Assembly: GCA_905178155.1 (NCBI GenBank)
Contig: CAJINV010000004.1
Span: 5,620,828-5,684,827, forward strand
From: Amoebophrya sp. A120
Taxonomy: Eukaryota > Sar > Dinophyceae > Syndiniales > Amoebophryaceae
Direction of reading: 5' to 3'
DNA: 64,000 nucleotides
Below are positions 24,508 through 35,700 of the stretch, piece by piece (position 1 is the first letter of the stretch; each line of letters begins with the position of its first letter). The position numbers were made by a program, and so were the translations under genes. The notes beneath the pieces are model-generated. The model searched no databases. It was not told the DNA's origin and saw only the letters and a program-made list of their open reading frames with translations.

Positions 24508-26632
24508 GAGTTTGTCCAACAATAGTCGAGACGTTACCCAGGTAACGTAGGGGGTGGGGGGGTATGCATGCATGCTCTGTGGACGTTACTCAAGTCGGCG
24601 CCAAGATAGAACATGCGTCGGGTGGTCGCCCCAATCCCGTCACACATCTCGTCTTCACCATGTCGCCGACCGCCCTCGCCGCACAGCGGGCTGCCAACTG
24701 GATATTCATTCGGCCCGGCCTGGATCTGGGCCACACTTGCGTTAGTGTAGTCGCGTAAAACGTGGGCCGGGCTGCGCTCCTCGCTTGCAGAGGAGATTTC
24801 GCCAGTGGCCCAGCAAGCAGAGCCGCGCAGAGCTAGTTCGAAGCAAGGCGGGCCGCGCGCAAGGCGCTCCGAAAAAATTTGTTCCGGAACGAAAGCCCCA
24901 ATAACAGAGGCAGCAACGCGCCACGCGAAGAAACTTCGCACCGCCCCACAGGCAAAGGGGGCAACATGTGCCGGGGCCGAGCCCTGTGGGCAGGGGATTT
25001 GATTTCGCGCGCCCGAGACGCGCAGAAAGTTAAAACTTGAAAACGCGGCAGATAGAGGAGGCAAGAACTGCGCGCAGGTGCGGCGCGAAGAAAATTTTTC
25101 CTACCCCCCCTCCAGGGAACGAAGGGGGCGCGCGCGAACAAATTTTTTTCCGATTGCCCCGCCCCGTCGCGGGCAGTGGCAAAAGCAGCCGCCACGAGGA
25201 GGGCGCCTGCGCTACTTCGCAGACAATGAATGACGCGGCCGCTCGAAGCGCGCGGACAAATTCCCAAGCCCCTTCTGGAGGTAGACAAAAAAGCTCTGCG
25301 CGCGCAGCGCGACAAGAAAACTCGCAACGCCCTGCAGGCAGGAGATAACGCTCCGCGGTCGCCACGCGCGCACAAAAACCCCAAACCCAAAGCCCGGCCG
25401 GCAGGAAAAATGACCGCGCGCGCGTTTCCCGCGAAGAGGAGAGAGGCAGCGCGCGCCGGCGCGGTTGGGCTCTCTATCGCCTGAGGCCCACCAGAAGGAG
25501 GCAGCGGCAACACACAACACAGCCAGCGCGCGCAGCGCGCGGAGAAAATTCTTCGTTCCTTCCACCGACCCTGCCGGCAGAGGCGACCAAGCAAAACAGT
25601 GCGCGCAGGCCAGGGGCAAAATCCGCCACACCCTTCAAGCACACCAGGCAACAGCTTTGATATTCGCTCGGTGCGTGGGTTCGAGTGAAAGAAATTCGCG
25701 AGGCCCTGGCCCCCGCCGGAGGTGCGTACGCGATCGATGGGCCAAGCAAACGCCTGGCTCTACCTAGCGCTTACGACTAGCCGGCAAACAGTAAACAAAT
25801 GGCGGGGGCCCAAGGGCGCGCGCAGCGCGCGCGAAAAATTTTCTGTGATTCAGGGCGCGGACTTGAAGCACGCCCAAAGGGCGCGGACTTGAAGCACGCC
25901 CGCCCGGCGCGCGCGGCGCACGATGGAAGTTGTCTGCAATAAATATGCGCGGGGGGCGCACGCGGAAAGGAGTTCGGCTGCAATGCCCGCCGCGAATGGG
26001 GGCAGAGCAAGGAAGGGCGAGGGTGCGTGCAGCGCTTGGGAAATATTCGCGCGGAACTGGGTGGGGCGAGGGGGGGCTCGCCCTGCCTGCTGCGCCTCGC
26101 GGCGAAATTGATATGAGGGCGCGCGGCGCGGGCGCGCGCGGGGGCAAGTCAGGAAGCCCCCCTCTTGTGCTGAAAAATGGCAGCAGAGCCGTATCGCCCG
26201 CAGGGGGATTGAAAACGTGACGGCGCGCGCAGCGCGAAGTGAAAAACTCCGCAACCTCCGACGCGCGGCGCCACTTGAATAAACACCTGCGCTACCCGCC
26301 ACGCAGCGGCAAGGCAGGGAAATACGAAAGCGCGCGCAGCGCGCCAAATTTTTTTTGTTGTCGCGCTTCGTGCGCGCGATACGAAAAGGAATTCGCAGCG
26401 CGTATAAATACTGGCCCGGCCCGAACAGAATGGCGCCACACAGGGCGCGCAGCGATTGTTTGTCAGCGTTTTACATTGGTGGGGCCGACCCGTATACCGC
26501 CTACCCGTGCTGCTACTCGACTATATAAATTCCCTCTTGGCGTGGGCCGAGTAACGGGGGGGTGGGTGGGCATGCATGCATAATTTCGTCGACGTTACCT
26601 GGGTAACGTCTCGGCTTTTGTTGGACAGACTC
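24508..26632. mobile_element. 2.1-kb GC-rich inverted-repeat element with TTA duplication
   Basis: The two ends are inverted copies over about 41 bp with three mismatches: GAGTTTGTCCAACAATAG left, GAGTCTGTCCAACAAAAG on the complement of the right. Each arm then contains the near-palindrome ACGTTACCCAGGTAACGT and a TATGCATGCATGC-type word. TTA flanks both sides, a possible 3-bp target duplication. The interior is rich in GCGCGCAGCGCGC words and has long open frames on both strands with arginine/alanine bias; none resembles a transposase. It looks like a non-autonomous DNA transposon in the spacer between genes. Confidence 0.8.
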
Positions 26633-27249
26633 TTAAACTTTAATCGTCGCGGCCAATCATTTCTGTTTGTAGCAGTGCCATCTCAAAAGCACCAGATGCA
26701 TATCGTCCCCGCAAGGAAATGCGGTCAATAAAAATTCGGTTTTTTTTTCGCGGATTTGTGTCCTGGATCAAAGTAAAAGTCCATCAACCAAAAGTTTGAT
26801 AAACCTGCGTTTGACACCCACGACGAAGTCGGAAGCTGAAAACGTTTACAGTGGAGTAGTACAACAAGAATGCTCCAAAACAAGTTTCAGAAATTACGAG
26901 TTCAATTTGTATTCTCATAATTTTATCAAAGACCGACCATTGTCGGCAACAGAGTTCATCTTTTCAACGGGGAAAAAAAATTTGATCGTAGTATATGGTC
27001 CTGCTCCGTGATAATTTCATATGTAAGTACTTAAAGACTGAACCACAAGGACCGCAGGTATATTTTCTCTGTTGTACAAGGAGCGGGGATTTTTTTTAGG
27101 ACTTCGAACGTGTTGTTTGAAAAAGAGTACATTACGGTGACTGCACAACGAAGAGCAACTCTCAGGATAGACATTGGAATTGCCCTTGACCATGATCCAG
27201 GCCCGATTATCAACATTTTTTTTTATCAAACTATTAATATATTTATATA
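26633..27249. other. AT-rich spacer between inverted-repeat elements
   Basis: I see no gene, introner or repeat of note here. Confidence 0.5.
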
Positions 27250-27537
27250 TGGAAGAAAACGGGGCTGGAGAGGTTCCGGTAGAGGTTGGGGAGAGGTTTC
27301 GTAGAGGTAAAATAGAGGTTGGGAGAGCTAAAGTAGAGGGTCGGCCAAAATGAGAGGGTCGGGGAGAGGTAAAACGAGAGGTAACGGAGAGGGTCGGGAG
27401 AGGGTGAGCCGTATAGACGCCCTTAAAGCGCGGCTATACGCGCGCAGAGGTAGGGTAGAGGTTGGGGAGAGGTCAAGTAGAGGGTAGGGGAAGAGGGTGT
27501 AGAGGGTCGGAGAGGGTGCGTAGTATAGGGCGACCCT
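27250..27537. repeat. Purine-rich GAGAGGT-type satellite, left block
   Basis: Irregular repeats of AGAGGT, GGTCGG and GGGGAGAG fill this stretch on the plus strand. The right block at 28403-28580 carries the complementary ACCCTCTCC words, so the two flank the element between them in inverted orientation. Confidence 0.8.
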
Positions 27538-28402
27538 CTAGTTAGGGCGGAAAAATCGGCAAATATCATCATTTTTGCAAGCGCACTTGTTTGGGGGGTA
27601 AAAATAGGTTTTTTGTTGGGGGCGCAACATCTTGGAAGCCGACACGCCTCGCGTGTCCCTTCATCTTTTCCACAGGAAACATGATAGCTGAGCTTTGGAG
27701 ATGCCGCAACACAAAGACCAGAAGCACGCCACAGTGCCTTCGTTCTGTGCGTTGTCGCCCAGATGGCCGGACGCTGTGTCGTGGACCCGCTCTTCGAACA
27801 GTGGCCGGGCCGCCTCCCTGACCGGGGCTCGACGAGGCCCTTCGCCCGGAGAAGGAGGCCCGGCCAGGGGGGGTGGTCAGGGGGGTGCATTTTTGCCCCT
27901 CCCGGACACCCCTTCCGGGCACCCCCTTCAGGCAGCTTTGGGGTAGCCTATGCCGACCCCCTAATCCCCATTGGAAACTGCCGATTTTGCGTGCCCAAAA
28001 AAGGTAGCCCAGAGGCAGCCCAAGCCGACCCCCTTACCCCCCCCCTTCGGCGCCCCCCCGGAAGCACTCGACTGCCGGCGCGTCCGCCTTCTCCATATCC
28101 GGTCGGAGGGGGGGGATGAGAAGATATGTGAGCGCGTCCGGAATTGAATGCGGGACATGGGGCGCGGCATCCCGCGCCAGAGGGCCGCAGGCGGGTGGAG
28201 CTTCAAGAAAGTGCGGCGGTTTTATTGGAAAAAGGGGAGGGCCGGATGGCGGACCGTAACACCGAAGTGCGGCGCCAACATCTAAATGGCCAACAGGAAA
28301 AAAAGCAGTAGCTACACCCCCAACAGCCAGAATTTTTTTACCCCCCCAAAAAGCGCGCTTGCAAAAATGATGATATTTGCCGATTTTTCCGCCCTAATCT
28401 AG
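27538..28402. mobile_element. 865-bp inverted-repeat element with 8-bp duplication
   Basis: Left arm CTAGTTAGGGCGGAAAAATC and onward mirrors the right arm (complement CTAGATTAGGGCGG...) for about 65 bp, including AAATATCATCATTTTTGC. GCGACCCT flanks both ends directly, an 8-bp target duplication of the kind made by hAT-like transposases. The interior shows no transposase, so it is probably non-autonomous. Confidence 0.85.
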
Positions 28403-28580
28403 GCGACCCTCTACCCCGACCCTCTCCGGGAACCTTTATTTTACCTCTCGGCGGACCCTCTCGGGACCTCTCCGACCCTCTCCAGGACCCTCTTCGGGAC
28501 CCTCTCCTGGACCCTCTCTGAACCTCTCCCGGACCCTCTCCCCGACCCTCTCCGGGACCCTCTCCCGGACCCTCTCGCAG
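28403..28580. repeat. Pyrimidine-rich ACCCTCTCC satellite, right block
   Basis: About a dozen irregular copies of GACCCTCTC(C/T)G. It is the inverted counterpart of the block at 27250-27537. Confidence 0.85.
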
Positions 28581-29726
28581 ACCACCTCCAGGAGCACAGC
28601 CTGCCCACTTGTCTGCGCGCGGCGCCCCCTAAAGAAGCTCGCTAGGGCGCAGCGACCGGCTGGCACTGTTTTCGCTTTCAGATCAGAGCGGCCGTTCAAA
28701 GTGCGTGCGCCGCTCTGCGTCCCCCAGAGGGGGCGCGGCGCCCCGCCTTAACCTGGTCGGCCACCTAGGGTGGCCACAACTTCTTTCCCACAACGCCCGC
28801 GCGCGCTGGCAGCAGGTGCGTCGCCCTTGTGGCGTCTTGAACGTTGGCGCCCGGAAATAGTTTCCTGCGCGCATTTTCCCACGGCGCGCAGCTACTAAGG
28901 CCGGGCATGGTGCCCGCCCATGACGAAACATGGGCCGGGCTTTTTTTTTTTGGTTGTGTAGCGGCGCGCAGCGATTCAATGCTGGCGCCACCTTTCCCAC
29001 CGGAACACCTCCACCGAACAGCCCACTCCCCGGCGGCCTTCGCCGGGGGGTAGCTGGTTACTTTATCATAAGTAAAAACCATATCAAAACATAAGCAGTA
29101 GGGATAACCTGTTTGATATCAGTTCTTTAAGTTTGCAAAGCACAGAAAGTTGTTCTTTTTGTTCGCATAAGCTGGTCCGGATTCAGTTCCAGATTCAGCT
29201 CAATAAAAGACACAAAATATTTTGATTTTTTAATTATACTATACTCACATACTAGGTCGATTGCTCTTGTTGACACCTCCTCTTGGATCTCTGTGTAGTA
29301 TTGTCAACTATGGTATCCTTGACGCCGCAGCAGCAGTACCAGTTGTTGGTGAAACGGAAAGATATCTTCAACGAAGATTTTGCTTGTAATGCCTTTGCCT
29401 TGCTGCGAAAGCAAAATTGCTTTGAAGTTTCCCCTGTGAAAAATTGGGATTGCTGTCTATACTTGTTAGCAGGATGCAAGATTATATGGCGCAGCCCTAA
29501 ATCTTCACTACCAGCACCTTCTGCTACAAAGGGAATAATATTCCCTACTCCCGTTGTAGCAGAAGCACGTCCCACCTTCCCCTCCTGCCAGCACCACAAC
29601 GAACGAACACTCTCTCCACGAGGATGCTGACACCTGTCGTTCTTGCGAAGAAGTTTTGATACAGCACTTTTACGAGAGCACCATGGGAGGTCGTCGTTCA
29701 ATTATCGCATGGGTCCTCGTCGTCGT
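28581..29726. other. GC-rich block then AT-rich spacer downstream of the kinase
   Basis: To about 29050 the sequence is GC-rich with no convincing gene; beyond that it is AT-rich. A 149-codon minus frame at 29252-29701 starts just after the kinase stop, and a plus frame (29283-29630) overlaps it. Neither shows domain character, so I call no gene. Confidence 0.45.
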
Positions 29727-32700
29727 TCAATGATCGCCGTAGTGCAGGTGATCGTCCGAGCCGTGCGCCTCGAAGTATGGAGCTCTCAAATGTAGTTACA
29801 TTCTCAACTGTTACATGATTTGTCATGCAAAATTGCCATCAGCCTCCACTTGATCAAGGTGCTCAGCATGACAAAGTTTCGAAGGGCTAAACAGCATGAT
29901 ACTCCGTCCCAAATTTGTAATGCAAAACGCGCAATCCTCCCGCTTTCACTTTTGCTGTTCTTGCATCACAGATTCGTGTAACAGTTGAGAATGTAACGTT
30001 TGAGAGCGCCATACCAAGACCATGGGTTGCACGTCGCGGGAGGTCATGTTTCCGTGTCGGTCCATGCAGGACGGGAAGTGGTGCGATTGCTCCGCGGACC
30101 GGGGGCTGTCCAATTTCGGCGTGTACTCGTAGCCTTGGAAGGTAGTGCCGTTGTCCTCGGAGTCCGAGTCGCTGTTGTTCGGGTCCATGCGGACAAACTC
30201 CTCGTCAAAAAACCTGATAATTTGGATACTCACGATCTTTATTCGCATTCGGCGGAATGAAAGGAAGTGAGCTTTCAAATCATGTTCGTAAGCCATGATA
30301 ACAATAACTCAGTGGCGACATTATACCGCATGTCCAGAGCGTGCTCGAGCTGGATCTGCGGAGCAAACGGCGGCATGATCCTCCTCTGCAAAACCGCTCG
30401 CCAGTCCATACCGTCAAAAAACATGTGCTCCATAACCTCAAAGTTGGTTCAGAGTGCTGGAAATAAAAACCCTTCGACATCAAGTCGCACATCTCTCATC
30501 TGACGATGCATGCGGAGCGACGAGTTGTATGAAATACAAACAATAGTAGAACAGCAACAGCAAATGCAAACTACTATATTTCTTCGCATGAGTCAAAGCA
30601 CTAAAAATTCTACGATTTTAGGATTCAGGCACCTCCATTCCGTCCCGTTGGCTGGCTCCCAGGCGCCGGGAGGTATCTCGGTTTAACAACTTGCGCAGAA
30701 TATCCTGGGCCATCGGGCTAATGTAGTCGGGCACGATCAATGGCGCCGTGCGGATGTTCTCGAACAGCGCTTTGCGATCTTTGCTGTAGAACGGCGGGAG
30801 CCCGGTGAGCATTTCGTACATCAAGGCGCCAAGAGAGTACCTTGTTTTTTGAGGAAGCACAATATAGTTGCAGATGTAGTCATGGAAATTTCTATCGCGT
30901 AAGTAAAACCACGATCGACATATCCGGACGTGTAGATGTTGAAGTAGAGAAGTACTTCAAACGAGTATCATGCCTACTTCCAACAAGCCGATGCTTCCAG
31001 TACTAGTATAGACTCACCAGTCCACCGCCTTGCCGTGGCCGAGCTTGTTCAAAATTTCTGGGGCCAGGTACTCCGGTGTGCCGCACATCGATTTCGCCGA
31101 GTAGTTGTCCGGCACGCCCTCCTTCGAAAGACCAAAATCCGTGAGTTTCACGTGGCCCTCCCCGTCCAGCAGAACGTTCTCCGGCTTCAAATCGCGGTAG
31201 ATGATGTTTAAAGAGTGCAAGTAGTGCAGCGCCAACAGAATCTCACCACTGTAGAACTTGCACTTCTCCTGTCCGAACTTCTTGGCGCGGGTCAGGTGGT
31301 AAAACAATTCGCCACCTGGAAGTGTAGTTGTTGTGTGCATTTCTATATTCGGGATCGGGTAGTAGTAGTACTCATTGCGGGCGGACATGCTCAAAACGTC
31401 GAGGGGATAATAAAGTCCTAAATCCTAAAACCCTACTCTTAATGCCGTGAAGGGCAGAAATGTTCGGAAGGGCAAGAATATGAGAGCGACTCAGCGACTC
31501 AAACCCAAGCGATTCAAAATTTTTTTTTCAACTAAAACGCATTCCATCAACTGCCCCCAAAACGTCCCCGGATTCAGCGTCGCGCAGAGCAGTTTCAGGT
31601 AAGTGGCGGAGATGTCGGCCCGGCTCATGGAAGTAAAATATGTAGGCCGACGTCAACTTGAGCTATCTACATTGGCTGTTCTTGGAGATCATTTTTTTCC
31701 TCCAAATACAGATACACAGCTACCTTCTTTGAAATGAGTCTTCGCCATGTGTCTGGAAAGGTAAGGCGGCAGCAGAAATCACTTCCGTATTTGGCGCGCT
31801 TCCGGCTCTTAAACAAAAAGGGGGCCACCTGCGTGGTGTGGTTTTTGCTGCTTTTTGTAATCACCCAAACGACGCGCAAAAGACTACGAAAGAGGCCAGC
31901 GTGGCCGGTCTCAACTTGAGGAAGCAGCTACTTGCCATTTTATACAGGCTTGAAAGCAGGGGATGAAGTCAGCGCGTGAAGCCATGAAATGATCGGAAAA
32001 ACAAGACGCAACAGCGCCGCCAAGTTGTGCACCGGGAAAAACGCGCGTCAGCCATGTGAAGGGCAGCCGACAGGTCAAGCGCAGCGCCCGAGCTACAGCA
32101 GGCGTTGATCTCTATTCAAGTCAGTGGGGCAGCATTCGCCGGCGCGAAGCACCGGCCCCCGCAGAAGCGGGCATGGCCTCACGAAGCGACTGCAATCCGG
32201 CGTTTGAAGTTGGTTCGAAAAATCCAATCCGCCGTTTGAAGTTGGTCCGAAAAATCCAATCCGCCGTTTGAAGTTGGTCCGAGAAATCCAATCCGGCGTT
32301 TGAAGTTGGCCGGACAAACCTAAGTCCGCGACCTCAACCAAATTCAGTCCAAAAAAGTCAGGGCCTGGATTCTAAGATGGCGGACTTTTTTGAACTGTTT
32401 TCGGATTGATCTGGATTGCAGCCGGATGGCCTGTCGGACTGAATTGGGTTGCCTGCCTTCGCAATGCTGGTCGTCGGCTGCTAGAAAGAGCAACCGCCGC
32501 CACCTGCTCTCGCTCGGCGCTCCAATGGCAGCCACCAAGCGCGTCGGCTCTTGCGCCTTTGCAGGGGCGGAGGGTCGCAGGATTAGGCTTCTCCGACTGC
32601 GCTTTCCGCCTGCAGCAGCAGCAATAAGACCAAGCGCAGAAGCCAGGGAGGGCTGGCTTGGACGTTCGCAAGGCACTACTTGCCGCCCCTCCCTCGGTGG

Positions 32701-35700
32701 TCCGCCTGACGCCAAAAGCTGGCGCGCATTTATATGGCGCAGGAGAAAGGGCTCTGCTGTGCCTTGATTGTGCTGTCGCTCACTAGCCCACCCTGGACGG
32801 AGCGGCGCTCGCCCTCATGGCTAAGCATCGCGAAAATGAACCGCGTTAACAATGCGGCCGCCATCATTTTTCTGCTTCCTTGTAGCTAGCCTCGCCCTAT
32901 TTGGCGCCAGGGCGCGTCTATACATGGCCCAAGTCGTCAGCGCACAACTACGGCGGGCCACATGCCAAGCTGGAGACTGATTCGCAACGCGCGCGCGGGT
33001 TTTCGTCTTTCCTTTTATCGAAGAAGAGCATCGCGCGCCCTCCCAAGAAACAGGCATTTGTATGGCAAGAGTGCGTCCCTCCCCTGTTAAACCAAATGAA
33101 GCTAAAAGCACTGCTCTGCCAGCTCACGACCCACTTCTCCCCAGAAGAAAGGGGGCGAGTTCTTCATTTTTCAAAATGTTTGAAATCAGTTTGAAGTTGT
33201 TTTGAATTCATTTTTAGACCGGGCTCGTTTGCGTTAAAAAACCCTACTCTTAATGCCGTGAAGGACAGAAATGTTCGGAAGGGCAAGAAATCGTGCCTGA
33301 AGGGGCTGGGCGAAGCAGGCCGGGCCTAGCTTCCGTAGCGGGGAACGGCCCACTCCGCCACCACCTGGCCCCCAGGGCAAGACCCCCCAGAACCCCACCT
33401 CCGGTGGTTGAATGGGGGGAACAGCGCCAGCCCCAGCCCCAGCCCCACTTGCCCCCAAGGGAAGACAGGCAACCGACCGAATCCAACCCGCAGAAAAAAG
33501 AAAGTACCCGAAAAAGAAAAGCCTTCCCACAGAAGGAGGCCACTCTACTCGCGCACTAGCGCGCGCCCTGTAAGCAATCTCCGACAACCCGTGCGAAAGG
33601 TCCTACGCCCTCCCCGTTGACCAAGTGATATAGACAACCTCCCACATCATGGCGAGTTCCGGCACAGCCGCGCGCCAGCCACAATAAAAACCTCTGAGGA
33701 TCCGCCAAGCAATAGACAACTACATGCTGTGGTTCCCAAGACCAAAATCCTGAACAATTTTTTGCGTTGAAAGCGCCGGCCCGGTGCCCCCGCGCAGCGA
33801 AACTCAACGTGTAAAACAGACACAGCCGGGCAACAAAACACAGTTGTAGATACAGCGAAGTGGTAAGTCAGCCCAACCGCCAAAAGCCAGAATATTACTC
33901 CACAAAGCTCCCGTAGGTGGCAGAAACTCCAGTCCCCTCTAGGGAAACCCGGCCTGGGCGGAGAATGACAAATGAAGGAGAGGCGAAACCGGCGCCAAGC
34001 CGCGGGCCGGGGTTGCGGCAAAGGACAAGGGAAAAAGCAAAAACAGGAGCAAACCGAGAGAGACGTGGCAGGCGCTACCGGCACGAGCAAGACACACGGC
34101 GTCCTTGTGAGGCGGACGGAGCAAGTATCTACTTCTTTACCTAAACCCAAAGCCCGGCGGGCGGTGGCACGACAAAGCCCCAGCATGAATGTAGAACCTC
34201 AGAGGAGATGGCGTAGACTCAAGAGGAGCACGGTAAAGCACGGGAGCGCGTCCCGTCCCGAAGAGCAGAACAAAACCGGACTCCCGAAGACACCGGAAAA
34301 ACTGACAGCGATTGACCAAGGCGGCACAGAGGGCGACGTCACGCGCGACGCAAACTATCCCCCGCTGGGAGAGGCCCTCACTGGCATTGCCCTCAAAAAT
34401 GGCCCGACACTACCGCAAACTTCCCCCCGCTGGGGGAGGCCCTCACTGGCCCTGTGCTAGGAAAAGAAATGAATCCTTCACAATCGTAGCGAAATCCCAA
34501 AACGCAAACGGCAGACGCCGTCTGCGTTGGCTCCTTCCAACGACCCCACTCAAAGGGGCGGAAGACCAACAACCACAGGCATTAGCTTCTAGGGATCTGC
34601 CAGCCCATATACAAACAGTCACCGGGGAATACTCCCTCCAGTCACTCCTCGAAAATGATCTACCGGGGTAGATATGTCATTCTTAATGCCGTGAAGGGCA
34701 GAAATGTTCGGAAGGGCAAGAGATCGTGCGCGAAGAAACAGCGAGGGCCACATGCTGGACAAGTATCCCACGAAAAAAGTGTTACAGTTACACATTTGTA
34801 GTCAATTCAGCAACACAAATTTCTCTGCATGAGAGAGAAAACTTGTAATGCAGAAATCCTACGGGAAAACAGAAACACCTATTAAACGAGGCCGCTATGC
34901 ATATCCGGCATGACAGAGCTTGTCTGTCTTGCTTGGCCTGCAACACAATGTGTAACTGTAACACTTTTTTTTTGCGATAACAAGCTCACGACGTACAATA
35001 GCTTCACTGAGTATATCAACAAGTGCGATGTCACATTCACATCACATGTAAATCCAAAATACCGCAACAGTATTCCATCACGGTGTAGAGCTTCCGCTTG
35101 GTCTGGAACGCGTGGTGCAACTTGATGATAAAGGGGTGGGAAATCAACTCCAGCACGTTGCGCTCGGTGCGCGTGTGCTCGACCTGGCGGCGCTGGATCA
35201 CGTTGTTTTTGGACAAAACCTTCACCGCGTACAGCTTGCTGACGCTATTACTTCCCCCTCCATGTTGCTGCTGCGCTCCACCTGTGCCACTCGTCCACTG
35301 GTCCCGCTTCGACCCGCTCTTTCCCGGCTATGACAGTGCACAACTCCCCCTCCCCCTCATATGTCATGCAAAAACCCAAATCCAGTTGCTACCTTGTGGC
35401 ACCGCGTGCATGACAAATTCCGGAAATAATGCAAACAGTACTACACTCGGCGCATGAACTTGTCATGCACAGGGGCCACCTGTACTGGTGTTTGTAATGC
35501 TGCTGATGCAACAACAATACAAATGAAGGGGAGGGGGAGTTGTGCACTCTCATACCGGCCCCAGCTGCAGACTGTCCGGGTTTTTCACCTGGCACACGAT
35601 ATGGGAGTGTCAGGATTGAAATCGTCAAAGTTGAAATAGTTTGTCATGCATAAAAGCGATACCAGTTGGAAGCCCACTTTCCAAGCGGCGCATGACAAAT

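Larger units (their letters stand above)
31316..35062 (-). other. 3.7-kb GT-AG intron of the kinase, filled with inserts
   Basis: Donor TGTTGCG|GTATTTTGG and acceptor CACTTCCAG|GTGGC (gene sense) join EYCCG to GELFYHL, the kinase hinge. The intron holds three 45-bp direct repeats, a 32-bp tandem array, GC-rich sequence and an introner of family G. No coding frame in it is convincing. Confidence 0.8.

Noticed and set aside
24833-25651. 272-codon minus-strand frame in the 2.1-kb inverted-repeat element
   Set aside because: Arginine/alanine/cysteine bias from GCGCGC words, several overlapping frames of similar length, no transposase motif.
29252-29701. 149-codon minus frame just after the kinase stop
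   Set aside because: The kinase already ends in frame at 29727 after introner H; this frame has no recognisable feature and overlaps a plus frame.
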